A stretch of 64,000 nucleotides of DNA from Flavonifractor hominis (GTDB lineage: Bacteria > Bacillota > Clostridia > Oscillospirales > Oscillospiraceae). Position numbers and translations under genes: made by a program. Shown piece after piece: positions 8,303 through 15,116 of the stretch. Where the stretch lies: assembly GCF_040095835.1 (NCBI RefSeq), contig NZ_JBBMFT010000001.1, positions 620,001 to 684,000 of the forward strand, given 5' to 3'. The notes below the pieces were generated by a model. The model did no database searches, was not told the DNA's origin, and was given only the letters and a program-made list of their open reading frames with translations. The stretch's first letter is position 1, and every line of letters starts with the position of its first letter.

Positions 8303-8328
8303 AATATAGTGGCAATTGCCACTATATT
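8303..8328. promoter_or_regulatory. perfect 26-bp palindrome, MarR operator
   Basis: The half-site AATATAGTGGCAA is followed at once by its exact reverse complement. It spans the expected transcription start of the MFS gene. Identification as the MarR binding site is inferred from position and symmetry. Confidence 0.75.
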
Positions 8329-8359
8329 CTTTTGTTACAGACAGAGGAGGTTTATTTAT

Positions 8360-9526
8360 ATGGAAACAAAGGATACCATCTGGAACCGAAGATTTCTGCT
8401 TCTGTTCCTCACCAACCTGCTTGTGTTGGCCGCCTTTTACGCATCCATTCCCATCATCCCGGTCTATTGCCAGGAGATTGGAATTACCGGCTCTGGGATT
8501 GGAATCGTACTGACCGCCATGTCCGTCGCGACGATTCTGTTTCGTCCAGTGGCTGGATACCTGTTGGATAACTTCAATCGTTATCGTGTCTATCTGGTCT
8601 TTCTTGCCCTGTTTTGCCTGTCGTTCCCGGCCTTTATTGCTTTCCCTATATTTGGGGTGCTCATCCTCATCCGCCTTTATATGGGCGCGGTATATTCCGT
8701 GTGCGGATCCGCTACTATGACATTGGCCGGCGACGTCCTCCCTCCTACAAAGATTACCGAGGGCATCAGTCGGTTTGCCTTTACGGTATCCATTGGCATG
8801 GCGGTTGGTCCTTATGTCGGGATTCAGGTACAGAACCACATGAGCAGCAAGGCATCCTTTCTCACCATCTTTGCCATTACGGTAGCCGCCTTGGTCTGTG
8901 TATCCTGCTGCCGTATACACTACCCAAAGGTAGAACGAAAAAAGTTTTCTATCAAGGACACTATATACGTCCCTGCGCTGCCGTTTATGTTTAATATGAT
9001 GTTCCTGATGATCCCTTATGGCGCTGTGATTGCATATTCCTCTATCCTGGCCCAGGAAAAACAACTCACAGCATTTCTCCCCTACTTCTACATCTGTCTC
9101 GTCGCCGGGATGCTGTGCTCCAAGCTTTCCACACAAAAGATGATCGACGCCGGCAAACATCGTATTCTGGTCTACGCCAGTCTGGTAATCCTGATCCTTA
9201 CCATGGCCAGTTATATCTTCTTGTCATCCGGAATTCACCTGCTTGCAGCCGGTTTCTTCTTCGGACTGGGATACGGGATTCTGCAGCCACTGTTTCAGTC
9301 TTTTGTCACCGGAACAACTCCCGCTCCGAGGCGTGGCGTGGCAAACGCCACTTATATGCTCTCCTACGATGTCGGGATCGGAATCGGTTCCCTCCTGATG
9401 GGCTTCCTTCAGGAGCCGATTGGACTTCCTGTGGGGTTTGCTTTGACCGCTATTGCATACGGAATCGGCGGAGGTATCTATATGGCTTACACCGATCGGT
9501 ATTACCGCAAGTTAAGAAGAACATAA
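8360..9526 (+). CDS. MFS transporter (probable drug/metabolite efflux)
   Basis: The 388-residue protein starts at the ATG nine bases after AGAGGAGG. About 12 membrane segments are visible. The signature GYLLDNFNRYRVYLVFLAL corresponds to the loop 2-3 motif A region of the major facilitator family. A divergent MarR repressor and a strong operator imply inducible efflux of a toxic compound. No further substrate clue is present. Confidence 0.88.
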   Translation: METKDTIWNRRFLLLFLTNLLVLAAFYASIPIIPVYCQEIGITGSGIGIVLTAMSVATILFRPVAGYLLDNFNRYRVYLVFLALFCLSFPAFIAFPIFGVLILIRLYMGAVYSVCGSATMTLAGDVLPPTKITEGISRFAFTVSIGMAVGPYVGIQVQNHMSSKASFLTIFAITVAALVCVSCCRIHYPKVERKKFSIKDTIYVPALPFMFNMMFLMIPYGAVIAYSSILAQEKQLTAFLPYFYICLVAGMLCSKLSTQKMIDAGKHRILVYASLVILILTMASYIFLSSGIHLLAAGFFFGLGYGILQPLFQSFVTGTTPAPRRGVANATYMLSYDVGIGIGSLLMGFLQEPIGLPVGFALTAIAYGIGGGIYMAYTDRYYRKLRRT

Positions 9527-9583
9527 CACCATGAGTCCCTATTTAAGTTTGCACCTTCTCCAATCGGACAGAAAAAGGCAAAC

Positions 9584-9626
9584 AAAAACCACCCTGCTGA
9601 ACAATAAATTCAGCGGGGTGGTTTTA
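9584..9626 (+). terminator. intrinsic terminator after the MFS gene
   Basis: AAAACCACCC and GCTGAA pair with TTCAGC and GGGTGGTTTT around a short loop, followed by T residues. It closely resembles the terminator at 26581-26638 in IME-B. Confidence 0.75.
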
Positions 9627-9645
9627 CCTATTCTATAGGCTAAAA

Positions 9646-9688
9646 CTCCTGTATTGATGCGGGTTTGTGACATTTCAAATGATTGGTA
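9646..9688. repeat. possible relic of an IME right end
   Basis: TCCTGTATTGATGCGGGTTT at 9646-9665 resembles CCTGTATTCATGCGGGTTTT at the right end of IME-B, five bases before its att core. The same motif occurs inverted at the right end of IME-D (48222-48254). Here it is followed by AAATGATTGGTA (9677-9688), which recurs at 10512-10523. This may be an older insertion scar. Confidence 0.35.
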
Positions 9689-9693
9689 GGAGA

Positions 9694-9737
9694 AAAGAGT
9701 GTCTCTCGTGGGGAATTCCCCATGAGAGACACTCTTT
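9694..9737 (-). terminator. long inverted repeat, terminator of the small secreted protein gene
   Basis: A 44-bp inverted repeat with one mismatch (AAAGAGTGTCTCTC arm) ends in TTTT on the minus strand. It lies 15 bp past the stop codon of the gene at 9752. Confidence 0.7.
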
Positions 9738-9751
9738 GCACACACCTCAAA

Positions 9752-10291
9752 TTATCCTACTTTTACAACAATTCGCTCGTTCTGTAAGCCGGTTCCCTGA
9801 TGGCTGATAAAAAGATCGTACTCATGGGTAGGATCAATGTGGAACAACGCGGTGACAGGAGCTTTACTGTTATAGGCAAGGGAAAAATAGTCCGTAATAA
9901 GCTGATCGTCCTTGTCGTAAATGGATATGTTCACATCAGACTTACTCAGATCTTGGGAATCGGTAAAGGTGACCTCGACAGTACCGGACTCACCTTCCTC
10001 AAAAGTTAAGTCAGTTACAAGTGCGTACTGACTGGTACCCAGAGAAGCATTTGCAGGGACTCCCTTTACCCAGCCACTGAACGCAGCCCTGTCTGCACTC
10101 AGTAACGAGGTAGAAGGCTGTTCATAACGGTGATACTCGGTTCCAGATATACACATTGAGGTGTCCACCTGACTCCAATCTACACCGCAGTAATAAGGAT
10201 CATCTTCGATGGATGTTGCGCTTGCCCCAACAGCCATAGAAAACACGATGCAGGAAGCACACATGAGACTTAGAAAACGTCTGGCCTTCAT
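9752..10291 (-). CDS. small secreted protein of unknown function
   Basis: The 179-residue protein starts at the ATG behind GAGGAGAAGG; a longer upstream frame adds residues before the signal peptide. The N-terminus MKARRFLSLMCASCIVFSM leads to GASATS, a signal peptidase I site after about residue 26. The mature part is rich in Asp, Ser and Thr, with FEEGESGTVEVTFTDSQDL suggesting a beta-sandwich. I do not recognise the family. It has its own terminator and lies between the MFS gene and the start of the IME array. Confidence 0.6.
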   Translation of the reverse strand: MKARRFLSLMCASCIVFSMAVGASATSIEDDPYYCGVDWSQVDTSMCISGTEYHRYEQPSTSLLSADRAAFSGWVKGVPANASLGTSQYALVTDLTFEEGESGTVEVTFTDSQDLSKSDVNISIYDKDDQLITDYFSLAYNSKAPVTALFHIDPTHEYDLFISHQGTGLQNERIVVKVG

Positions 10292-10342
10292 TTTTGCCTT
10301 CTCCTCAATAAATTGATTTGCGGTGTAAAAAAGTAAGGACAC

Positions 10343-10812
10343 CGTATAAACCTTGTTGCCATATAAAGTACATAGGACAAGACAACTTCATGTCCTAGAA
10401 TAAAATATGATTGAGTTACTGTGAGAAGCATTTTTATTATACATCAGAGGTCCTTTATTTTGCAACTTTAATACCAAACATTTCTCATCTCATGTCAACA
10501 TATGCCGTACAAAATGATTGGTAAATCAACATAGCGGCTTGCTACATTATCGGATCTTACTTAAAAACACAGAGTTTCTGAGAAATTGTACTCAAAGTGT
10601 AGTCACAAATGTCCAGTTCCTCCATGATTTGCTGCACGTGGAGAAAAGCGGTGGCAAGTACACGGAAGATATTCTCAAATTCTATGGCCAGATGGAACTG
10701 AATGCGCTTGAACTCATGCGAGCCAATCGTATGCTGGATACCAGCAACGGCGTCTCGGTCAGAACGCCTCATAAAGTAAAGAAAAGTGAACTCAATTTGC
10801 ACTCAGCGGGCA
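10343..10812. other. intergenic stretch with one weak open frame
   Basis: AT-rich upstream region of the secreted protein gene. A plus-strand frame with a TTG start (10518-10835, 105 codons) has fairly protein-like composition (QFLHDLLHVEKSGGKYTEDI) but no ribosome binding site, and it runs through the terminator at 10813. It is more likely a gene remnant than an active gene. Confidence 0.35.
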
Positions 10813-10857
10813 CAAAAAAACACCGGAAACCCTGATGCAGCAAGGGTTTCCGGTGTT
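10813..10857 (-). terminator. probable original guaA terminator, separated from guaA by the IME array
   Basis: On the minus strand the att core GAGTGGGAAT runs into AAAAAATC. Then comes a 15-bp perfect stem (AACACCGGAAACCCT with its complement) and seven T residues. This is the layout expected directly behind a guaA stop codon. The gene itself is now about 37 kb away at 48279. Confidence 0.75.
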
Positions 10858-10865
10858 GATTTTTT

Positions 10866-10875
10866 ATTCCCACTC
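10866..10875. repeat. att core 1 (left end of the IME array)
   Basis: ATTCCCACTC, identical to the guaA 3' end at 48281-48290. It separates chromosomal sequence with the guaA terminator from IME-A. Confidence 0.85.
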
Positions 10876-10976
10876 GCTCCTGTCAGAAATTTTCTAAACA
10901 GATTTGCTTATGGGATTTAGTTCAGGGTATTGGCATTATTTTCATTATTCAGATAGTAGAGGCTATCTGATTTTTT

Positions 10977-10998
10977 GTTGCCATGATGTTGCCATTAC
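10977..10998. repeat. IME-A left arm repeats
   Basis: GTTGCCATGAT followed directly by GTTGCCATTAC: two 11-bp units matching the right-end pair at 17827-17848. They are candidate arm-type integrase sites and overlap the stop of the adjacent gene. Confidence 0.6.
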
Positions 10999-11858
10999 TC
11001 CACTATATTTTTTGACAATATAATATTTTTGGATATCTCTGATAAAGTAGTTTCTCGAATCTTAACATCCTCTATTTTATTGGCAATTGAGTTTGCAAGC
11101 AAAAGATTGTTACTTTCTGCAAATTTGGCATGAAACTTAACAGCTGCTTCTATATTTTTGGTATACATCTTAATAAAAACTGCTCCAATAAAATCTACAA
11201 CGATTCCGCTTAAACTCCCTACCACTAACAGAACCTTATCCGTTTCAATCGACATATACATATACAGGGTTATTCCTACTATCACTATACCAAATATAAT
11301 CATCATAATGCCAAGTCCAGAAAGAAATTTTGTTTGAGCTAAATTCATATCATAATATCTCATTAACTCCTTTTGATTCATTCTAAACATTTTTTCTGCT
11401 CTCAAAGCCCTTTTCTCAGGATCTATTTGCGAAAATTCTTTTTCCTCTCTACGAGCTTCCTCTTCTAATTTCTCCAGTTTTTTTGACTCTTTCAAATCAA
11501 AGAAACAACTTACAGATACCATAAAGCAAACAAACGCTAAAAATCCCGTTATATACACCAGTATCTGTCCAATTGGAAAATCAAATATTTTATCATATAT
11601 TAAATAAGCAAGAAACGCTAGAAGGATGCCAAATACAAGCCCACCTATTACACCATTTCTATCTCTTTCAGATTTTTTTTGCACCTTGTGTTCAGATTTA
11701 TTGGCACCAATATTTGCTGATTTTTCTTCCATAGCTTTTGTCTCCCATTGACTGTCTTTTAAGACATTAAAACTAATGCCTGATACATCCTTTAACTCCA
11801 AGCTTTTCATCTTTTTGTCGATGAGAATTTTGGGAAGTTTATCATAAGATACCAGCAC
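10995..11858 (-). CDS. four-TM protein with truncated XRE N-terminus, putative membrane effector
   Basis: The 287-residue protein starts at a GTG. Residues 3-36 (VSYDKLPKILIDKKMKSLEL) copy the first half of small XRE repressors such as the one at 32624, then the helix-turn-helix is broken off. Four membrane segments follow (about 69-88, 95-120, 179-202, 209-231), with a charged coiled region between the pairs. The second half resembles the membrane domain associated with TRADD-N/SLOG-type conflict proteins. Composition is much more AT-rich than its neighbours, so it is probably a late insertion. It lies 111 bp behind the SLOG gene. A defence role is inference. Confidence 0.6.
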   Translation of the reverse strand: MLVSYDKLPKILIDKKMKSLELKDVSGISFNVLKDSQWETKAMEEKSANIGANKSEHKVQKKSERDRNGVIGGLVFGILLAFLAYLIYDKIFDFPIGQILVYITGFLAFVCFMVSVSCFFDLKESKKLEKLEEEARREEKEFSQIDPEKRALRAEKMFRMNQKELMRYYDMNLAQTKFLSGLGIMMIIFGIVIVGITLYMYMSIETDKVLLVVGSLSGIVVDFIGAVFIKMYTKNIEAAVKFHAKFAESNNLLLANSIANKIEDVKIRETTLSEISKNIILSKNIVE

Positions 11859-11969
11859 TGTAACTTCTCTATATCATGTATAGATAAATAATTATATCAG
11901 AAAACACACGATACCTCAAGATAGCCTCACGAAAATATAAGCTCGCTCCAAGTCGAATGACATACACAA

Positions 11970-12434
11970 TTATATAGCTGCATGTGCCAATAAGGTTATT
12001 TGGATACCGCTTTTCTGTTGTCTCTTCCGGGCATATTCCACCAGCTCGCGCGCGTTGCTGGCAGGGTGCCAAGCATAGGCGATCAGATAATCTACATGAT
12101 CCACAACATAGCGGTTTGCTTTTACGATTGCAACCTTGTGCGGAACGCTCTCCATTCCGGGCGGATAGAATGTTCCGTCAAATCCATCTGGTGTTGGGAT
12201 GGGATGCTCCGCCGGGTGGTATGGTAGCAGCAAAGTGAGCTTCACTTCCGGGTAGAAACGCTTTGCTTCTTTGACTGCTGACGCTACCAGGCGGTCAAAT
12301 CCGCCGTAGTGGCCGACGATAAATTCTGTGACGCCATATTCCAAAATGTGCTGCTCCACAGCCGCATACAATGCCGGATAAATTTCTTCCGCGGCCTCTC
12401 TGTGCCCGATGAAAAAACAACTTTTTCCACTCAA
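11970..12434 (-). CDS. SLOG-type nucleotide-binding family protein
   Basis: The 154-residue protein has a Rossmann-like pattern typical of the SLOG/DUF1273 group: GHREAAEEIYPALYAAVE near the start, EFIVGHYGGFDRLVASAVKEA in the middle, and a late VDYLIAYAW strand. SLOG domains bind or process nucleotide-derived ligands. The gene is common next to XRE regulators in Clostridia mobile elements. The TTG start lies behind GGGAGGG. It diverges from the XRE gene at 12551 and precedes the putative membrane effector. Confidence 0.7.
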   Translation of the reverse strand: MSGKSCFFIGHREAAEEIYPALYAAVEQHILEYGVTEFIVGHYGGFDRLVASAVKEAKRFYPEVKLTLLLPYHPAEHPIPTPDGFDGTFYPPGMESVPHKVAIVKANRYVVDHVDYLIAYAWHPASNARELVEYARKRQQKSGIQITLLAHAAI

Positions 12435-12550
12435 ATTTCTCCCTCCCTTGTGGTTGTGTTTATCGTTAAAATTATACGATATAAATGATTAAATCACAAC
12501 GATTTATCAAAGTATAATTTACGAAGAACACTAGCAAAGGAGTGATGCAG
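12435..12550. promoter_or_regulatory. divergent control region of the SLOG and XRE genes
   Basis: TATCGT at 12461-12466 and ACGATA at 12476-12481 form an inverted repeat with a 9-bp spacer. A further ACGAT half-site lies at 12499-12503. On the plus strand TATAAT at 12513-12518 can serve as -10 for the XRE gene; on the minus strand TATAAT overlaps the inverted repeat. Operators for the XRE protein are likely here. Confidence 0.5.
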
Positions 12551-12856
12551 GTGAAGGATATTCTCTCGGTTATAACCGCGTATCGGGAGGCACGGGGCTG
12601 GACAGAGTATCAGCTTGCAGAACGCTCCGGTTTGCCGCAATCCACGATCTCCTCATGGTATCGCAAGAACATGGTTCCGACCATTCCATCCCTGGAGAAA
12701 ATCTGCACAGCCTTTGGCATTACGCTATCTCAACTGTTTGCCGAAGAAGATGCACCTGTTTCCTTGACTGAGGCGCAGAAAAAGCTTCTAGAACGCTGGT
12801 CAAGATTGAGCGAAGAACAGCAAGCTGTTGTATTTGCTTTGATTGATAAGATGTAA
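12551..12856 (+). CDS. XRE family regulator
   Basis: The preferred start is the GTG eight bases after GGAG, giving 101 residues; GTG 12542 and ATG 12545 are too close to that site. The helix-turn-helix covers about residues 10-60 (YQLAERSGLPQSTISSWYRKN), and a helical tail (LTEAQKKLLERWSRLSEEQQ) probably dimerises. It probably controls itself and the divergent SLOG gene. Confidence 0.8.
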   Translation: MKDILSVITAYREARGWTEYQLAERSGLPQSTISSWYRKNMVPTIPSLEKICTAFGITLSQLFAEEDAPVSLTEAQKKLLERWSRLSEEQQAVVFALIDKM

Positions 12857-12906
12857 AAAATCCGTCAGAGGCGCACCCTTTAGAGTGTTGCTTCTGGCGG
12901 ATTTTC
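12857..12906 (+). terminator. terminator after the XRE gene
   Basis: AATCCGTCAGAGGC pairs with GCTTCTGGCGGATT (with G-U pairs) around a 17-base loop, then TTTCTTT. It lies between convergent genes. Confidence 0.65.
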
Positions 12907-12913
12907 TTTGCCA

Positions 12914-13159
12914 TCAATCTAACGGAGTTTTCTTTGTTACTGCTTTTAGATACAATTCAGGGTCCCCATTCAAAATCAGTTCGGCATAGGACAGCGGATC
13001 ATTATAGATCAGCCAGTCCAGTTCTGACCGCTGGTACATACTGTTCGCTACCTCGTTCTCCACGGCGGTGCAGTCGATGGACAACAGGGTTCCATCTTCC
13101 ATGCACAGCTCCACGCAGGCAGTGTCCGGGTTGAACTCACAGGACAAAATCTTTCTCAT
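12914..13159 (-). CDS. DUF6061-type small protein
   Basis: The 81-residue protein (MRKILSCEFNPDTACVELCM, then a C-terminal DPLSYAELILNGDPELYLK) matches a small conserved protein found beside mobilization genes in gut Clostridia elements. Its function is not known. The ATG follows GGGAGG at good spacing. Confidence 0.65.
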   Translation of the reverse strand: MRKILSCEFNPDTACVELCMEDGTLLSIDCTAVENEVANSMYQRSELDWLIYNDPLSYAELILNGDPELYLKAVTKKTPLD

Positions 13160-13536
13160 ACTCGTTACCTCCCAATACTTGAATTTCAGTTGATTTTCCG
13201 CAGCGGCACAAGGGCCGTTTCGGTTGTTTTAGATACAGGCAAGCAATGCGTGTGGATAGCCACACACAAATCCGGCAAGCAATGCGAGTGTTAATACACA
13301 CTCACATTTCCTGCCATCTGCTTGTTGAGGGCAGCGCCCCCAAGCCCCTTCTGAACACAGAATTTCATTCTGTGGCTGCGCGTTCTCCGAACGCTTTTTG
13401 CCCCTGTACCCGGTGCCCTGTTTTGGGGCATAGGGTGTCGTGAATCGCGACATCCTCTGATACTTTTAGGGTACCCTAAAATGGGGCATCCTCCTTGAAG
13501 ATGGGGTGGCAAAATACCACCCCATCTTTTTCTTTC
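13160..13536. other. gene-free region of IME-A with a tandem hairpin repeat
   Basis: No convincing gene is present; the open frames here are GC-rich shadows. In the other elements the relaxase gene and oriT lie at this place. GGCAAGCAATGCG occurs at 13238-13250 and 13274-13286 as the start of two 36-bp units. Each unit carries a small hairpin (GTGTGG/CCACAC, then GAGTGT/ACACTC). A hairpin GATGGGGTGG...CCACCCCATC at 13500-13525 ends in T residues. The repeat is a candidate transfer origin recognised in trans. Confidence 0.4.
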
Positions 13537-13611
13537 CGCGACGGTGGCGACGGTCGCAACGGTGCTGGGAGCACCCCTCAAAACACCGTCGCGACCGTTG
13601 CAAGCGTCGCG
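13537..13611. repeat. 3+3 inverted iteron cluster of IME-A
   Basis: Three tandem 9-bp units (CGCGACGGT, GGCGACGGT, CGCAACGGT) at 13537-13563 face three inverted units (ACCGTCGCG, ACCGTTGCA, AGCGTCGCG) at 13585-13611, with 21 bp between. They lie just past the stop of the RepA-like gene. This looks like an origin or a protein-loading site for that ATPase. Confidence 0.7.
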
Positions 13612-13613
13612 CT

Positions 13614-14789
13614 TTACTCGATTACTTCAAACGCAGGTGCTTCCACCACCATGTAGGTCAGCCGGATACGCCGCCCGGCGTGCTTGGTTTTGTTCTCATA
13701 CTTTACCTGATGTTCTTCCAACAGGCGGCTGGCATTCACATTCAGATGCTTGGTGAGCCGATTTACCGCCATATCTGTTTGAATCGCCTGGGCCAGCTCG
13801 GTGGGACTGCCTTCCCATTCGCGGTTGTCAGCAGATACGATCTTTGCTACGGCTTCCAGTACCGGGTCTGGAGGCTGCTTCCAAAGCTCATTCTCTGCAT
13901 GGTCAAGCCCCCAAACCAGGCTCTCTTGTTCTTTGCTCAGATACAACCGCTGATCCGGCTGGTCTCTGCCTACCACTTCCAAGGTGGCCCTGCTATCCGT
14001 CCGCTTTTCCTTCTGCATCAGGAGCGCACCATCCGCACAGCCCAGCAAGCCCGTGGTGCCGGAAATCATTTCAAAGCTATCTCCCGCAGGTTGCTTTCTG
14101 GTGTGGTGGACAATCAGGACGCAGACGCCATATCGGTCAGCAAATTGCTTCAGCTTGCCGATCACCTCATAGTCGCTGGAGTAGCTGTAACTATCGCTCA
14201 CTGCCTCCCGGACTTTTTGCAGGGTATCCACGATAATCAGCTTGGTATCACTGTGTTCCCGAACAAACTTTTCCATCTGTTCATCCAGGCCACCGCCGAT
14301 CATCTTAGCGTTGGTGGCGAAGTGAAGAGAGCTTGTCCCCTCCACGCCAAACATACGGAACATCCGGCGCTGTAAACGGCTCTCGTCATCTTCCAAAGCA
14401 AGATAGAGAACAGTCCCCTGATGGGTCTTATAGCCCCACAAATCCTGCCCGGTACTGACATGGTGGGCAATCTGCGCCACTAGGAAGGACTTGCCGATTT
14501 TGGGCGCACCGGCAAGGATGTACGCTCCCGTGTGGAGCAGGTTTTCAATCACCGTAGACTTGCCATCAAACACATTGTCCATCAGCTCGTCCAGGGTCAC
14601 AGTATGGAGGTAAGCTGGGTCGCTCATGCGGCGTATTTTCTGGTAAAGTTCCTCCAAATCTTTTTCCGGGGAATTGCTTTTTTCGTCCGGGTCTGGTATA
14701 GTGAACTTGGAATTTTGAGAGATTGACTGCCCATCATCTGCGCCAACAGATGAGTTCTGGGCGGTCATTTTCTTTTTCTCATCGGTCAT
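13614..14789 (-). CDS. RepA-like AAA ATPase / hexameric helicase
   Basis: The ATG at 14787-14789 gives 391 residues and is ten bases from GGAGG; the TTG two codons upstream is an alternative. It has Walker A GAPKIGKS, Walker B LIIVDTLQKVR and a HHTRKQ segment, as in RSF1010 RepA-type helicases. The C-terminus has a small DNA-binding-like extension (VNRLTKHLNVNASRLLEEH). It overlaps the end of the mobilization gene by 11 bp and ends at the iteron cluster. A role in replication of the excised circle is inferred. Confidence 0.8.
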   Translation of the reverse strand: MTDEKKKMTAQNSSVGADDGQSISQNSKFTIPDPDEKSNSPEKDLEELYQKIRRMSDPAYLHTVTLDELMDNVFDGKSTVIENLLHTGAYILAGAPKIGKSFLVAQIAHHVSTGQDLWGYKTHQGTVLYLALEDDESRLQRRMFRMFGVEGTSSLHFATNAKMIGGGLDEQMEKFVREHSDTKLIIVDTLQKVREAVSDSYSYSSDYEVIGKLKQFADRYGVCVLIVHHTRKQPAGDSFEMISGTTGLLGCADGALLMQKEKRTDSRATLEVVGRDQPDQRLYLSKEQESLVWGLDHAENELWKQPPDPVLEAVAKIVSADNREWEGSPTELAQAIQTDMAVNRLTKHLNVNASRLLEEHQVKYENKTKHAGRRIRLTYMVVEAPAFEVIE

Positions 14790-15114
14790 AGGCAAAGTCC
14801 TCCTGCATTCCGTTCATAATGGTAGCGATCATCTGGATGGTGTCCAGCAGCTCGTCGTTCACGCCCTGCCCAGCCTCGATCCGGCGCAGCTCGTCCAGCA
14901 CAGCGGCCAGCTGATCCCGCAGCGCCTTGTAGACCCTGGGGTTGCCCTGGACCACCACATCCCGGCAGAGCAGCCGTCGGATGATATAGTCCTGCTTGGT
15001 CAGGCCGGTGAGTTTGACCGCCGTCTCGATCTGGGTATCCTCTTCCGGGGAGACCCGAAAAGCCACGGTCTTGTTCCTCCAACGGTTGTGCTTGTCCAAA
15101 TTCTTTGCTGACAT
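14779..15114 (-). CDS. RHH-type mobilization protein (MobC-like)
   Basis: The 111-residue protein has a ribbon-helix-helix start (NKTVAFRVSPEEDTQIETAV, then TGLTKQDYIIRRLL) and a helical C-terminus. Near-identical proteins follow the integrase in all four elements. Such proteins assist a relaxase at oriT. In this element no relaxase is present. It is translated together with the ATPase gene, which overlaps its end. Confidence 0.78.
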   Translation of the reverse strand: MSAKNLDKHNRWRNKTVAFRVSPEEDTQIETAVKLTGLTKQDYIIRRLLCRDVVVQGNPRVYKALRDQLAAVLDELRRIEAGQGVNDELLDTIQMIATIMNGMQEDFAYDR

Positions 15115-15116
15115 TT

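Noticed and set aside
13537..13611. CRISPR array from the repeated 9-mers
   Set aside because: Units are too short, directly adjacent without spacers and arranged in facing orientation; no cas genes lie nearby.
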